Positions 1 through 7,605 of a stretch of 64,000 bases of DNA are shown here, one piece after another. The translations under genes and the position numbers were made by a program. Source of the stretch: Amycolatopsis xylanica (GTDB lineage: Bacteria > Actinomycetota > Actinomycetes > Mycobacteriales > Pseudonocardiaceae); assembly GCF_900107045.1 (NCBI RefSeq), contig NZ_FNON01000003.1:930001-994000 (forward strand), in the 5' to 3' direction. Numbering within the stretch: the first letter of the stretch is position 1; every line of letters starts with the position of its first letter. The notes beneath the pieces were generated by a model that searched no databases, was not told where the DNA came from, and was given only the letters and a program-made list of their open reading frames with translations.

Positions 1-1149
1 CGGCAGGCGCAGCACCGGCTCGAACTTGTGCACGTTGCGCAGCGGCGCGAGCGGCCCGTCGAGCAGGTGCCGCACCGGTTCCGCGAGCGGGCTGTCGAGC
101 GTGCCGACGTACCCGACGGTGAGCAGCGTGAGGCCGACGAGCACACCCAGCACGAGGAACCGGCGTTCCGGCAGCGCCGCGCGGGTGAGCCCGAACAGCC
201 CGACCGCGGCGACGAGCCCGGTCACGGCCATCAGCACCGGATTGTCGATCAGCGTCCACCCGGCTGGCCACCACGGCGTTCCCTGCACGACGTAGGCGAC
301 CCATTGGTTCGTCCCGCGCAGCACCTCGAACAGCGACATCGGCGCGGTCGTGTTGGTCGCGGACTCGATGTAGTTCAGGAACGGCAGGCTGTATTCGCCG
401 AGCAGCAGCAGCGGCAGGATCCACCAAAGCGTCGCACCGGCGACGAACACGATCCACCACAGCACCAGCTTCAGGTGATCCGTCGTCCAGAACCGGGTCA
501 GCAGCCACAAACCGGGCAGCACCAGCGCCATGACCACCATGGCGCCGTTGACCCCGCCCATGCACAGCACGGCGAACGCGGACAGCCCGGCGGCGCGGCG
601 CGGCGATCCGATACGCCCGGCGCGCACCAGCGGCAGCATCACCCACGGCAACAGCACCGCGGGCAGCATTTCCGCCGACAGCGGGCCGATTTCGGTGAGC
701 ATGCGCGGCGCCAGCGCGTATCCGAGCGCGCCGACCAACCGCGCCCGCTCGGTGCCGATGCCCATCGCCCGCGCGAGCAGCAGCGCGCCGCCGAACGCGA
801 CCGAGAGCAGGATCGCGCACCACAGCCGTTGCGAGATCCACACCGGCAGGCCGACCGCGCGGCACAGCGCGAAGTACGGGCCCATCGGGAACAGGTAGCC
901 GTACGCCTGGTTCTGCAGTTCCCCGCTGGTCGCCTGCGGGTTCCACAGGTGCAGCGCGCGCACCAGGAAATTCAGCGGATCAACCGACAAGTCGAGCTTC
1001 GTGTCGAAAGTCGTCTTGCCCGGCCGTTGCACGAACGACAACACGGTCAGCCCGAGCACGATCCAGGTACTCGGGCCGCGCAGGAACCGGCGCGGCGCCG
1101 AGCCTTCGCGCTCGACGCTGTCCTCGGTCCGCTCGGCCGTTGTTACCAT
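1..1149 (-). CDS. aftD: Arabinofuranosyltransferase AftD, N-terminal 383 residues (runs off window start)
   Basis: This is the N-terminal part of the very large membrane alpha-(1->3)-arabinofuranosyltransferase AftD (DUF3367 family), which uses decaprenyl-phospho-arabinose to branch the arabinan of arabinogalactan outside the membrane. I translated it from the minus strand because the frame is open through the left edge. Recognisable family segments are NQAYGYLFPMGPYF near residue 80, a hydrophobic multi-span core, and NVHKFEPVLRLP at the very edge. ATG at 1149 is preceded by AGGA about 7 nt upstream. The gene diverges from the methyltransferase that starts at 1172, leaving a 22-bp gap. Family assignment is from recalled sequence similarity; C-terminal carbohydrate-binding modules lie outside the window. 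Confidence 0.85.
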   Translation of the reverse strand, partial: MVTTAERTEDSVEREGSAPRRFLRGPSTWIVLGLTVLSFVQRPGKTTFDTKLDLSVDPLNFLVRALHLWNPQATSGELQNQAYGYLFPMGPYFALCRAVGLPVWISQRLWCAILLSVAFGGALLLARAMGIGTERARLVGALGYALAPRMLTEIGPLSAEMLPAVLLPWVMLPLVRAGRIGSPRRAAGLSAFAVLCMGGVNGAMVVMALVLPGLWLLTRFWTTDHLKLVLWWIVFVAGATLWWILPLLLLGEYSLPFLNYIESATNTTAPMSLFEVLRGTNQWVAYVVQGTPWWPAGWTLIDNPVLMAVTGLVAAVGLFGLTRAALPERRFLVLGVLVGLTLLTVGYVGTLDSPLAEPVRHLLDGPLAPLRNVHKFEPVLRLP

Positions 1150-1171
1150 CCGGTAGATCCTAAGCGGAAAC

Positions 1172-1948
1172 GTGGCTACGATGGGCCGACGATTTTTTCC
1201 CAGCGGCCTAGGCAGGTGCGCTATTTCTTCTGAGCGAACACAGACAGCGGACGAATTCGGCCACGCGTGGGCGCTCGCGGAACCGGTCAAGGGCTGGATG
1301 ACCAGGGACCAAGGGCTCGCGCTGTGGAACGCCGCACGCCGGCTCGGCAAGGGCGACGTGATCGTGGAGATCGGCAGCCACCAGGGCCGGTCCACGGTCG
1401 TGCTCGGCTCCGCGGCGCGCACCGTCGGCGCGAAGGTGATCGCGGTCGACCCGTTCGTCGACGGCAAGCTGTTCGGCGGATCCCCGACACGCCAACGGTT
1501 CGAGGCGAACATCACGGCCGCCGGGCTGGACGACGTCGTCGAACTCGTCAGCGGGTACAGCACCAAGCTGCGGCCGGACTGGGACCGCCCAATCCAGCTG
1601 CTCTACATCGACGGCAAGCACGACTACTGGACCTACACCGACGATCTGCTGTGGTCGGAGTATCTTCCGCCGGGCGGAGAAATCCTGGTCCACGACTGTT
1701 TTTCGTCGATCGGTGTCACGCTCGGCACCATCGCGAAGGTCCTTTTCGGACGGCGATACGCCTATGTGGACCGCGCGACTTCGCTCGCCCGCTTCCAATT
1801 GCGCAAGCCGACTTCGGCCGATCGGCTGCGCACATTAGCCCAATTGCCATGGTTCTTCCGCAACGTCTGCATCAAGGTGCTGCTACGCCTGCGGTTGCGT
1901 GCCGTGGCCAGGCTGGTCGGCCACGACAGCCCGTACGACCCTTACTGA
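1172..1948 (+). CDS. Class I SAM-dependent methyltransferase (Methyltransf_24-like)
   Basis: A 258-residue Rossmann-type methyltransferase. Motif I is IVEIGSHQGRST (about residues 67-78), the acidic strand-2 end is VIAVDPF, and a later LLYIDGKHDYW segment matches the Methyltransf_24 / cephalosporin hydroxylase-like group that often modifies sugars or glycopeptides. The acceptor is unknown. The start is GTG 1172; an in-frame ATG lies at 1181 and neither has a strong ribosome site. Its 3' end overlaps the convergent 1942-3678 gene by 7 bp. Because its neighbours are wall-arabinan and GT-C-like genes, a role in envelope polysaccharide modification is possible but only inferred. Confidence 0.75.
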   Translation: MATMGRRFFPSGLGRCAISSERTQTADEFGHAWALAEPVKGWMTRDQGLALWNAARRLGKGDVIVEIGSHQGRSTVVLGSAARTVGAKVIAVDPFVDGKLFGGSPTRQRFEANITAAGLDDVVELVSGYSTKLRPDWDRPIQLLYIDGKHDYWTYTDDLLWSEYLPPGGEILVHDCFSSIGVTLGTIAKVLFGRRYAYVDRATSLARFQLRKPTSADRLRTLAQLPWFFRNVCIKVLLRLRLRAVARLVGHDSPYDPY

Positions 1949-3678
1949 GTGATCGGCTTCCCGATCTCGAGCTTCGCGGCGCAGATCGGCGCGCCCTTGC
2001 CCGAAAGCTGCAGGCCGACCTTGTCGTAAAGCCCTTCGATGGGCACGTATACCGCGTGCACGCCCGGCGGGAACCACACCGGCGTGCGGACGCCGTCGTG
2101 GTCGACGAAGCCTTCGCCGCCGTCGGAGGTGAAGTACTCGATCTTGAGCAGGTTGCGGCCCAGCACCGGCTTGTCCAGCGGGATCCGGACGAGGTCCTCG
2201 CCGACGACCGTGCCGCAATCCGGCACCGGGCCGGGCAGGCCGCGGGCGACCGGGTCGACGCCGATGATCCGTTTCGGCCTGCCCAGGTCGTCGAGCAGGT
2301 GCATCTTCACGGTGGCCTGATCGAACCGGGTGCCGGGAATCAGGCCGACCACCCGCGAGGCGCGTGAATTGTCGGCGAACCATTCGTGCATCACGTCACG
2401 TGGCACGAAAGTGTCGTACAGCACCAGTTCCGCGTCGTTCGCGACGGCGGCGCGGACGTTCGCGATGTACTGGCGCGACTGATCGAACCGCAATGCCGGC
2501 GCGAGCCGTGGGAAAGTCACGGCCGAACTCGCCAGCAGCAGTACACAAAGGACGATCGCGACCGGCCGTTCCCGCGCGCCACCGGTCTCGCCGGGTGTCA
2601 GCAACGCGAACGAGCCGCACAGCGCCGCGATCAGCGTCAGCTCGGCGACGTACCGCGGATCGTTGCCGAGCCCCGGTCCGACATCGGTGAGCCGCGTCGC
2701 CGCCACCAGGCCGACGTCCACCGCGAAGGTGAACCCCAGCAAGGCCCAAGCCTGCCAAGCCCGCCGCCCGGTGCGGCGCCCGGTCGCGATCACGAGCACC
2801 AGCAACCCGATCAGCAACCCGACGCTCACCAGGATCGGCGAAGGCGCCCACGTCGCGCCGGGCCCCGGCCCGGACCATGGCCCGCCGAGCAGTCCCGGCA
2901 GGACCGTGTCCGCGAGCATCCGCCCGGTCAGATCGGCCACCGTGCCGGCGGACACCGTCCCGGTGCCGTGCGCGACCTGGCTGGACGTCAACGACAGCAA
3001 CAAGATCACATAGCCCGCGAGCACCAAGCCCAGGCAGGCCCACAACTTGAGGTACTTGCGCAGCGGTTCACCGAGCAGCACGGTGACGCCGACGACGAGC
3101 ACCGGGATGAAAACGGCCTTCTCGTAGAAGGCGAGCCCGAACACGGTCCACGCGATCGTGCCGATCGCCCAGCGCCCGCCCTCGCGCAGATACCGCACAT
3201 GCGCGTGAAGCGCGCCGACCATGCCGAGCAGCACGGGAAGCACCTGCACGCCGTACGCCCACCACACGGTCGGGACGAGCAGCAAATTCGACGCGGTGAC
3301 CACGGTGAACGGCACCAGGATCGCCCACCGCCGACCGAAACACCGCACCAGCAGCGCCCAGAACAACGCCGACGCGGCCGCCTGCATGAGCAGCAGCGGA
3401 ATCGTCAAGACCGCGAAGTTCAACGGTGCCAAGGCGGTCAAGAACCAGGTGAGCAGAAAACATCCCGGCGCGAGATGCCCTTGGTAATCCTGGAAAAGAT
3501 AGCCAAGATCGAACGGACTGGCATGCCCCGCCCGATAGGTGATCAAGAAGTCGTCCTGGCCGAGACTGCCATGCAACGCCGCCCAGGCGTGAAAAGCGAA
3601 CGGCACCGCGGCCGCGACGAAGGCCGCGACGGTGAGCGGCGACAGGACCTTGACCGCGGGTCTTTCACGCACCAGCAC
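1942..3678 (-). CDS. Polytopic membrane protein, probable GT-C-type glycosyltransferase
   Basis: A 578-residue protein with about ten hydrophobic spans in the first 400 residues and a roughly 170-residue soluble C-terminal domain. The first extracytoplasmic loop carries SLGQDDFL, an acidic pair in the place where GT-C glycosyltransferases (dolichol- or polyprenyl-phosphate-sugar dependent) keep their catalytic carboxylates. No closer family was recognised and substrate is unknown. GTG start at 3678 lies 6 bp after the stop of the upstream 3685-5169 gene, so the two are probably cotranscribed. The fold call is inference from topology plus the DD motif; it could also be a non-enzymatic membrane protein. 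Confidence 0.6.
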   Translation of the reverse strand: MLVRERPAVKVLSPLTVAAFVAAAVPFAFHAWAALHGSLGQDDFLITYRAGHASPFDLGYLFQDYQGHLAPGCFLLTWFLTALAPLNFAVLTIPLLLMQAAASALFWALLVRCFGRRWAILVPFTVVTASNLLLVPTVWWAYGVQVLPVLLGMVGALHAHVRYLREGGRWAIGTIAWTVFGLAFYEKAVFIPVLVVGVTVLLGEPLRKYLKLWACLGLVLAGYVILLLSLTSSQVAHGTGTVSAGTVADLTGRMLADTVLPGLLGGPWSGPGPGATWAPSPILVSVGLLIGLLVLVIATGRRTGRRAWQAWALLGFTFAVDVGLVAATRLTDVGPGLGNDPRYVAELTLIAALCGSFALLTPGETGGARERPVAIVLCVLLLASSAVTFPRLAPALRFDQSRQYIANVRAAVANDAELVLYDTFVPRDVMHEWFADNSRASRVVGLIPGTRFDQATVKMHLLDDLGRPKRIIGVDPVARGLPGPVPDCGTVVGEDLVRIPLDKPVLGRNLLKIEYFTSDGGEGFVDHDGVRTPVWFPPGVHAVYVPIEGLYDKVGLQLSGKGAPICAAKLEIGKPITQ

Positions 3679-3684
3679 GGCGCC

Positions 3685-5169
3685 TCACTTCTTACAGGCG
3701 GGAGGTTGACACATGATCTTGCTCAACGCCTGATAGAAGACGTCGGAGATCTTCCGAGGATCGGCCGTGGTGAACGACTCCCCGCCGGTGGCGGCCGAAA
3801 CGGCCTGCAACTCGGTCGCGTCGATGTCCGGCCCGATACCGATTCCGATGAACGGCAAGGGTTTACGCGGATCCTGCAGCCTGCCGAGCTCACTCTTGAG
3901 CTGATCGAGACTGATCCCGTCCCGGTCCTCGTTCCGCCCGTCGGTGAGCACGACGACCAGGTTGATCCGGCCAGGCCGCCAATTCTGGCGCGCGCTCTGA
4001 TAAGCGGCGAGTATCGAGTCGTACAGTCCCGTCGCGCCACCGGCTTTGGGCCGCACCGCCTTGAGCTTGTCGACACCGCCCGCCGCTAGCTGCTCGGCGA
4101 TCGTGCGCATCGGCAGGAGTTCCTGGTAGTCCTTGTCACCGTCGAGCTTGGTGGAGAACAACCACAATCCGAGCTCGGTCGTCAGCTTGAACAGCCTAAG
4201 CCCTTGCGTCGCCGCCTCGAGCGTGAGATCCATCCTCGATCGCCCGGTGCCGGGCACGACCGCGGCCATCGAACCGGAGACGTCGAGCAGAACCTGAATG
4301 CGCGCACTGAGATTCACCCCGGCCCAGGCCTGCAGCACGGCGTACATGGCATCGGGGGGCAGCGGCGGAGCCGCGCCCTTGAACCCGGCGTCGGCGATCG
4401 CCTTGACCGCGGGCGGCGCGAGCAAGGTCCGCAGAAACCGCTCGGCGCCGGACCTTCCGGCCTCGGAAGCCTTGGGCAGCACCACATACGGGTAGTCGAG
4501 GCTCGGCGTGTTCGCGTAGACCGGAACCCGCTTGCGCCCCAGCGTGACCTGCTCGGACGCGGGCAGCACCTTGGGATCCGGTGCGGCCAGTTTCCGCATG
4601 GCGGCGATGAAGGAGGCGTCGTCCTTATTGAGCTCTTTGACCCCGAGCAACGCCGAGATGCTAACTGGATCACGGTTCGGATCGGGCAGCCCGACCGCCT
4701 CCCCGTCGAGGATTTCCTGCCACCCAGGCGCTTTTTCGGGCCAGCCGTACTTACGCGCGGTCTCGTCATCGAGCGACAGGACGACGGGCGAACTCGCCAC
4801 CGATTGACCGGATTCGGGCAGATTCCAGGCCCCGGCATCCCTGGCCTGCAACAGCCAAGTGCTCGACTCAGGCACCCAGACATCAAGCCCGCTCGACCCG
4901 CCCGCGAGCGCCTCCGCGGTTTCGGCGGACCCGGCCGACGCGACGTCGACCTGGAAACAGTCCTGCTCAGGCAGCGTACGGGCCAATTCCGTGAGCACCG
5001 GCGCGATGTCCGGCGCCGCGGCGATCCTGACCTGCGAGGTGCTCTCACACCCGCCGTTCGCCAGCCGCGCCCGCAGATATTCGACGCCGACCCACCCGAG
5101 CAGCGCGATCACCAGCAGCGCGCTCAAGATGACGACCGGCGAACCGAACCGCCTCGCGTCTGCCCGCAT
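3685..5169 (-). CDS. Membrane-anchored solute-binding/von Willebrand factor A fusion protein
   Basis: A 494-residue protein with one N-terminal membrane segment (about 13-32), an extracytoplasmic region resembling molybdate/sulfate-type substrate-binding proteins (RIAAAPDIAPVL, then GLDVWVPESSTWL), and a C-terminal von Willebrand A domain from about residue 295. The MIDAS metal site is complete: DVSGSM, the threonine of GGATGLYD, and the aspartate of LTDGRNED. Such SBP-vWA fusions are widespread in actinobacteria but lack an established function; the vWA half suggests metal-dependent protein binding at the cell surface. It leads a two-gene unit with the GT-C-like protein downstream (6-bp gap). 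Confidence 0.75.
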   Translation of the reverse strand: MRADARRFGSPVVILSALLVIALLGWVGVEYLRARLANGGCESTSQVRIAAAPDIAPVLTELARTLPEQDCFQVDVASAGSAETAEALAGGSSGLDVWVPESSTWLLQARDAGAWNLPESGQSVASSPVVLSLDDETARKYGWPEKAPGWQEILDGEAVGLPDPNRDPVSISALLGVKELNKDDASFIAAMRKLAAPDPKVLPASEQVTLGRKRVPVYANTPSLDYPYVVLPKASEAGRSGAERFLRTLLAPPAVKAIADAGFKGAAPPLPPDAMYAVLQAWAGVNLSARIQVLLDVSGSMAAVVPGTGRSRMDLTLEAATQGLRLFKLTTELGLWLFSTKLDGDKDYQELLPMRTIAEQLAAGGVDKLKAVRPKAGGATGLYDSILAAYQSARQNWRPGRINLVVVLTDGRNEDRDGISLDQLKSELGRLQDPRKPLPFIGIGIGPDIDATELQAVSAATGGESFTTADPRKISDVFYQALSKIMCQPPACKK

Positions 5170-5260
5170 GCACCTGCCTCCGTGTCACCGAAGGCGTCAT
5201 TACTTCACAGTAGCGCCGGTTTGGCAACGACGAGCCATTCGTCGTAACCGGCTCCGCCAT

Positions 5261-5640
5261 GTGCGCGACTTGGCTTATGTGCCGGCCACGCGCATCCTGC
5301 TCGCAGCGGCCGCCGTAGCGCTTTCGCGTGCACGGCCCCGCACTCTCCGCCTGCCCCGACAACGGCGCCGATCCCGGCGCCGGCCCCGGTTTCGTCATCA
5401 GCGGTTCCGCCGCCACCTGCTCCCCTGACCGCGACGCTCAAAGCTTCCGCGAAGAGAACGGTTTCGGCGTCCGGCCCGGGGTGCGGCCTGCGGGCGGTCA
5501 CGGCGGGCAAGTTCAACCCCGCTTGCCCCGAATATCAGGGTTACCTGGATCCCGGCGGCCCCGGCCGCGGTCCCACCTCCGGCGAGCTGCAGCACCGATA
5601 CGGCTGCGAGCAGGGCTACATCCCCAAGTCCGAATGCTGA
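5261..5640 (+). pseudogene. Small secreted Pro/Ala-rich, Cys-containing protein, frameshifted near its 5' end
   Basis: Frame 1 from 5248 to the TGA at 5638-5640 is open and reads as a Pro/Ala-rich stretch followed by a conserved-looking module with cysteines (CPEYQGYLDPGGPGRG, then YGCEQGYIPKSEC), but it contains no ATG, GTG or TTG. Frame 2, entered at GTG 5261 or GTG 5279, gives a typical signal peptide (VPATRILLAAAAVALSRA). Joining the two needs one frame change at about 5320-5340. A terminator hairpin directly follows the stop, supporting a real gene. The likeliest explanations are a sequencing indel or a decayed gene; programmed frameshifting is less likely. The C-terminal module resembles secreted hypothetical proteins I recall from this order. 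Confidence 0.55.
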
Positions 5641-5642
5641 AA

Positions 5643-5673
5643 GAGCGGGGAAGCGCCGAGCGCTCCCCCGCTC
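5643..5673. terminator. Bidirectional hairpin terminator between convergent genes
   Basis: Arms 5643-5656 and 5660-5673 pair over 13 of 14 positions around a 3-nt loop. It sits 2 nt after the plus-strand stop at 5640 and just before the minus-strand stop at 5680. Confidence 0.7.
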
Positions 5674-5679
5674 GCCCTG

Positions 5680-5988
5680 TCAGCGGGTGCAGCTGATCAC
5701 CGCGGTCCCGTAGTAGTAGCCCGGCCCCCACCGGCTGGAGTCGGTGAACGTCGTCACGCACTGCGCGGGCGGGATGTAGCCCGCGACCGCCGCCTGCCGC
5801 TGCGCGTCCTTGACGGCCTTGTTCTTGGCCTCGTTCGGGCTGTTCCCGAAGTCCCAGCCGCTGAAGGTCCGCGTCTCCTGGATGACGGCCGCGTTCGCGG
5901 TGGCCACTCCCACCTGGATCGCCGGAACCACGGCGCCGGCGCCGACGAACGCCGCCACGACCAACCCGCGCTTGATGAGCTTGTGCAT
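5680..5988 (-). CDS. Small secreted protein, unknown function
   Basis: A 102-residue protein with a clear signal peptide (MHKLIKRGLVVAAFVGAGAV..., cleavage near ATANA-A). The mature part is about 70 residues with two cysteines (PAQCVTTF and the terminal VISCTR), enough for one disulfide, and aromatic-rich WGPGYYYG. It resembles the third gene of the same unit, which also ends with a cysteine a few residues from its C terminus. Its ATG overlaps the stop of the preceding gene (TGATG), implying translational coupling in a three-gene operon read from 6513 to 5680. No family recognised. Confidence 0.75.
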   Translation of the reverse strand: MHKLIKRGLVVAAFVGAGAVVPAIQVGVATANAAVIQETRTFSGWDFGNSPNEAKNKAVKDAQRQAAVAGYIPPAQCVTTFTDSSRWGPGYYYGTAVISCTR

Positions 5989-6215
5989 CAGTCACACACC
6001 CGGAGGTTGAACGACCGACCCATGTACGAGCCGTAGTAAGCGTTGCCGATCGACGAGCTGTACTGGTAGACGATCACGCCGCCCACGTTGCTGTAGCCCT
6101 CGTAGCTGTAGCGCACATATCCGCAGCCCGCGGCGTCGGCCTGCGCCAGCGGGACCATCGTCGCGGCGCCTGCCAGCGTCAGCGCGACCGCGGCACGCTT
6201 CAAGACGTTCTTCAT
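5988..6215 (-). CDS. Very small secreted protein, unknown function
   Basis: A 75-residue protein: signal peptide MKNVLKRAAVALTLAGAATM with cleavage near AQADA-AG, then about 45 residues rich in Tyr, Ser and Gly, with cysteines in AAGCGYVRYSYEG and at the penultimate position (RVCD). The start at 6215 is fixed by AGGAGAAAG directly upstream; the longer open frame to 6416 has no such signal and overlaps the upstream gene. The module CGYVRYSYEG is clearly related to CGHIRYTFDHE in the separate 7225-7470 gene, so these are paralogues. Second cistron of the operon. Confidence 0.75.
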   Translation of the reverse strand: MKNVLKRAAVALTLAGAATMVPLAQADAAGCGYVRYSYEGYSNVGGVIVYQYSSSIGNAYYGSYMGRSFNLRVCD

Positions 6216-6237
6216 TCTTTCTCCTGTCCGAAAATCG

Positions 6238-6513
6238 CTACTTGACGCAGAAGACGGAAGCCGACCCCTGCCACCACGGCGAGGTGGCCGGATAGGCCGA
6301 GTACGAGCTCGGGCTGCACTGGTAGCGCGCGTACCCACCGGTGATGGCGTTCCGGTAAGCCGCGTCCAGCGCCCTGGCGATGGCGTCATCCCGGCCGAAA
6401 CCCAGGCTGCTGCCATAGAAAAACGAACTCGACGGCACGGCGGCCGTCGCGATCGGCGCCGCGGCGACCAGGCCCGTCACCGCCAAAGCGGCAGCGCCCA
6501 TCAACTTCTTCAT
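6238..6513 (-). CDS. Small secreted protein, first gene of a three-gene operon
   Basis: A 91-residue protein with signal peptide MKKLMGAAALAVTGLVAAAP and cleavage near TAA-VPSSS. The mature chain is about 65 residues with DAIARALDAAYRNA, similar in layout to NEAKNKAVKDAQRQAA of the 5680-5988 protein, and two cysteines (YQCSPSS, VFCVK). Thus the first and third cistrons look like diverged paralogues. ATG 6513 has GGGGAGAAG at 5 nt. The upstream region 6514-6653 carries the inverted motif shared with 7499-7587. Function unknown; a defensive, signalling or surface role is possible but unsupported. Confidence 0.75.
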   Translation of the reverse strand: MKKLMGAAALAVTGLVAAAPIATAAVPSSSFFYGSSLGFGRDDAIARALDAAYRNAITGGYARYQCSPSSYSAYPATSPWWQGSASVFCVK

Positions 6514-6565
6514 CTGCTTCTCCCCTCACAGTTACCAGCCAGTGTGAGCCCGGAACTCACGTTCA

Positions 6566-6626
6566 TTCATTTCAGCTGATGCGGTCATCATGGCCGATCC
6601 CACGTCGTCGTGTCAACTGAGATGAA
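6566..6626. promoter_or_regulatory. Inverted operator-like motif upstream of the small-secreted-protein operon
   Basis: TTCATTTCAGCTGA at 6566-6579 faces the reverse complement of TTCATCTCAGTTGA at 6613-6626. The 14-mers match at 12 of 14 positions. The second is identical to 7574-7587 upstream of the related 7225-7470 gene, which suggests one regulator for both. Confidence 0.55.
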
Positions 6627-6653
6627 TGAGCGAGGGGTTACATCCACGCGGGC

Positions 6654-7115
6654 TTACGTCGCCAGCAGGCTGAACACGTAGGTCTCATCACCGGGCGCCC
6701 GGTCAAGCACCCGGACGGTCCCGAGCACACCCTGGTAAGCCTCGGTGCCACCGAGCACAACCGCCGGGTAGTCATGCTGCGAGGTCATGAAGACGGCATG
6801 CCCGTCGATGGCACCGTCGAGCAGCTCGAAGTGAGCCCGGCAGTCCAGCACAAGATCAGCGGTGGTGAACGCCACGACCACGCAGTCGATGGCAGCCAAA
6901 CCCGCGGGCCCGCCATCGAGATCTCTAAGGTTTTCCCTAATGGTGAGCGGCTGCCCCGGAAGCGGCGGCGTGGTGATCCCGCCGAAGTCGACCACGGCCG
7001 TCCCGGGATCACTGGCCACCGTGAACCGCTTGACCGACAAGGCATCGGCGGCTCCAGGCAGTATCGCCATCAGCAACGCCGAGCAGAGAATCGCTTTTGA
7101 ATACCGGTTTTTCAC
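6654..7115 (-). CDS. Secreted allene oxide cyclase/dirigent-like barrel protein
   Basis: GTG 7115 is chosen because GGAGAGG ends 6 nt upstream; the ATG at 7130 has no ribosome site and would place that SD inside the gene. The resulting 153-residue protein begins with a signal peptide (KNRYSKAILCSALLMAIL, cleavage near ADA-L). The C-terminal part (GTEAYQGVLGTVRVL ... ETYVFSL) matches the dirigent/allene oxide cyclase-like beta-barrel pattern, in which a GTGxYxGxxGxv strand is typical. No catalytic prediction is justified. It lies between the two small-protein units but has its own start signals. Confidence 0.65.
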   Translation of the reverse strand: MKNRYSKAILCSALLMAILPGAADALSVKRFTVASDPGTAVVDFGGITTPPLPGQPLTIRENLRDLDGGPAGLAAIDCVVVAFTTADLVLDCRAHFELLDGAIDGHAVFMTSQHDYPAVVLGGTEAYQGVLGTVRVLDRAPGDETYVFSLLAT

Positions 7116-7189
7116 GATAAACCTCTCCATCAGGCGACTGGTTCGCTGTTAGTCGCGCAGGAGAGGAAAAGTGTTGCGATAAAAAGGAA

Positions 7190-7218
7190 GGTGCCCATCC
7201 CTTCCCGGGACGGACACC
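7190..7218 (-). terminator. Rho-independent terminator of the 7225-7470 gene
   Basis: Arms 7190-7201 and 7207-7218 pair at 10 of 12 positions with a 5-nt loop. Reading on the minus strand the stem is followed by a T-rich run (complement of 7180-7189), as expected for the gene ending at 7225. Confidence 0.65.
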
Positions 7219-7224
7219 TGCCGA

Positions 7225-7470
7225 TCAGGCGTCGCAGCCGATGAAATCCGCGCTCGGCCCCAGGTAGACGTTGCTCCAGCCCCAGATGCCACCCGGGCTC
7301 ACGTAGATGTACCAGGTCCGGCCGGCCCTGAACTCTTCATGGTCGAACGTGTAGCGAATGTGCCCGCAGGCACTGGCCTGCGCCGTCGCGGTCGCCACGA
7401 CCGCCGGAACCGATCCGAGCGCTCCGACCAGCAGCACCGCGGCCGCCGTGCGTTTGATGATGTTCCCCAA
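7225..7470 (-). CDS. Very small secreted protein, paralogue of the 5988-6215 product
   Basis: An 81-residue protein starting at TTG 7470, supported by GGGGAGG six nt upstream. Signal peptide MGNIIKRTAAAVLLVGALGS with cleavage near AQASA-CG; mature part about 47 residues with two cysteines (CGHIRYTFDHE, FIGCDA). The CGxxRYxx opening matches the 5988-6215 protein, and the upstream region repeats its operator motif although the two genes are about 1 kb apart with another gene between. Monocistronic, with its own terminator at 7190-7218. Function unknown. Confidence 0.75.
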   Translation of the reverse strand: MGNIIKRTAAAVLLVGALGSVPAVVATATAQASACGHIRYTFDHEEFRAGRTWYIYVSPGGIWGWSNVYLGPSADFIGCDA

Positions 7471-7498
7471 GATGAACCTCCCCTATCTCGGTTTATTT

Positions 7499-7587
7499 GC
7501 TGATATGAACATCACTGCAACATGCGTTCATATCAGCTGACACTCAGAGCATCTCGAACGTAGGCACATCTTGTCAACTGAGATGAA
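7499..7587. promoter_or_regulatory. Palindromic operator cluster upstream of the 7225-7470 gene
   Basis: Three copies of one motif occur here. GCTGATATGAAC (7499-7510) and GTTCATATCAGC (7526-7537) form a perfect 12-bp inverted repeat with 15-nt spacer; the second extends to TTCATATCAGCTGA (7527-7540). A further inverted copy lies at 7574-7587 (TCAACTGAGATGAA), identical to 6613-6626. Confidence 0.6.
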
Positions 7588-7605
7588 CGAGAGGCCAGGC
7601 AGCCT

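Noticed and set aside
5328..5696. 122-codon plus-strand frame and the facing 5205-5516 frame
   Set aside because: Both are out of phase with the Cys-containing module CPEYQGYLDP; the plus frame also runs through the terminator.
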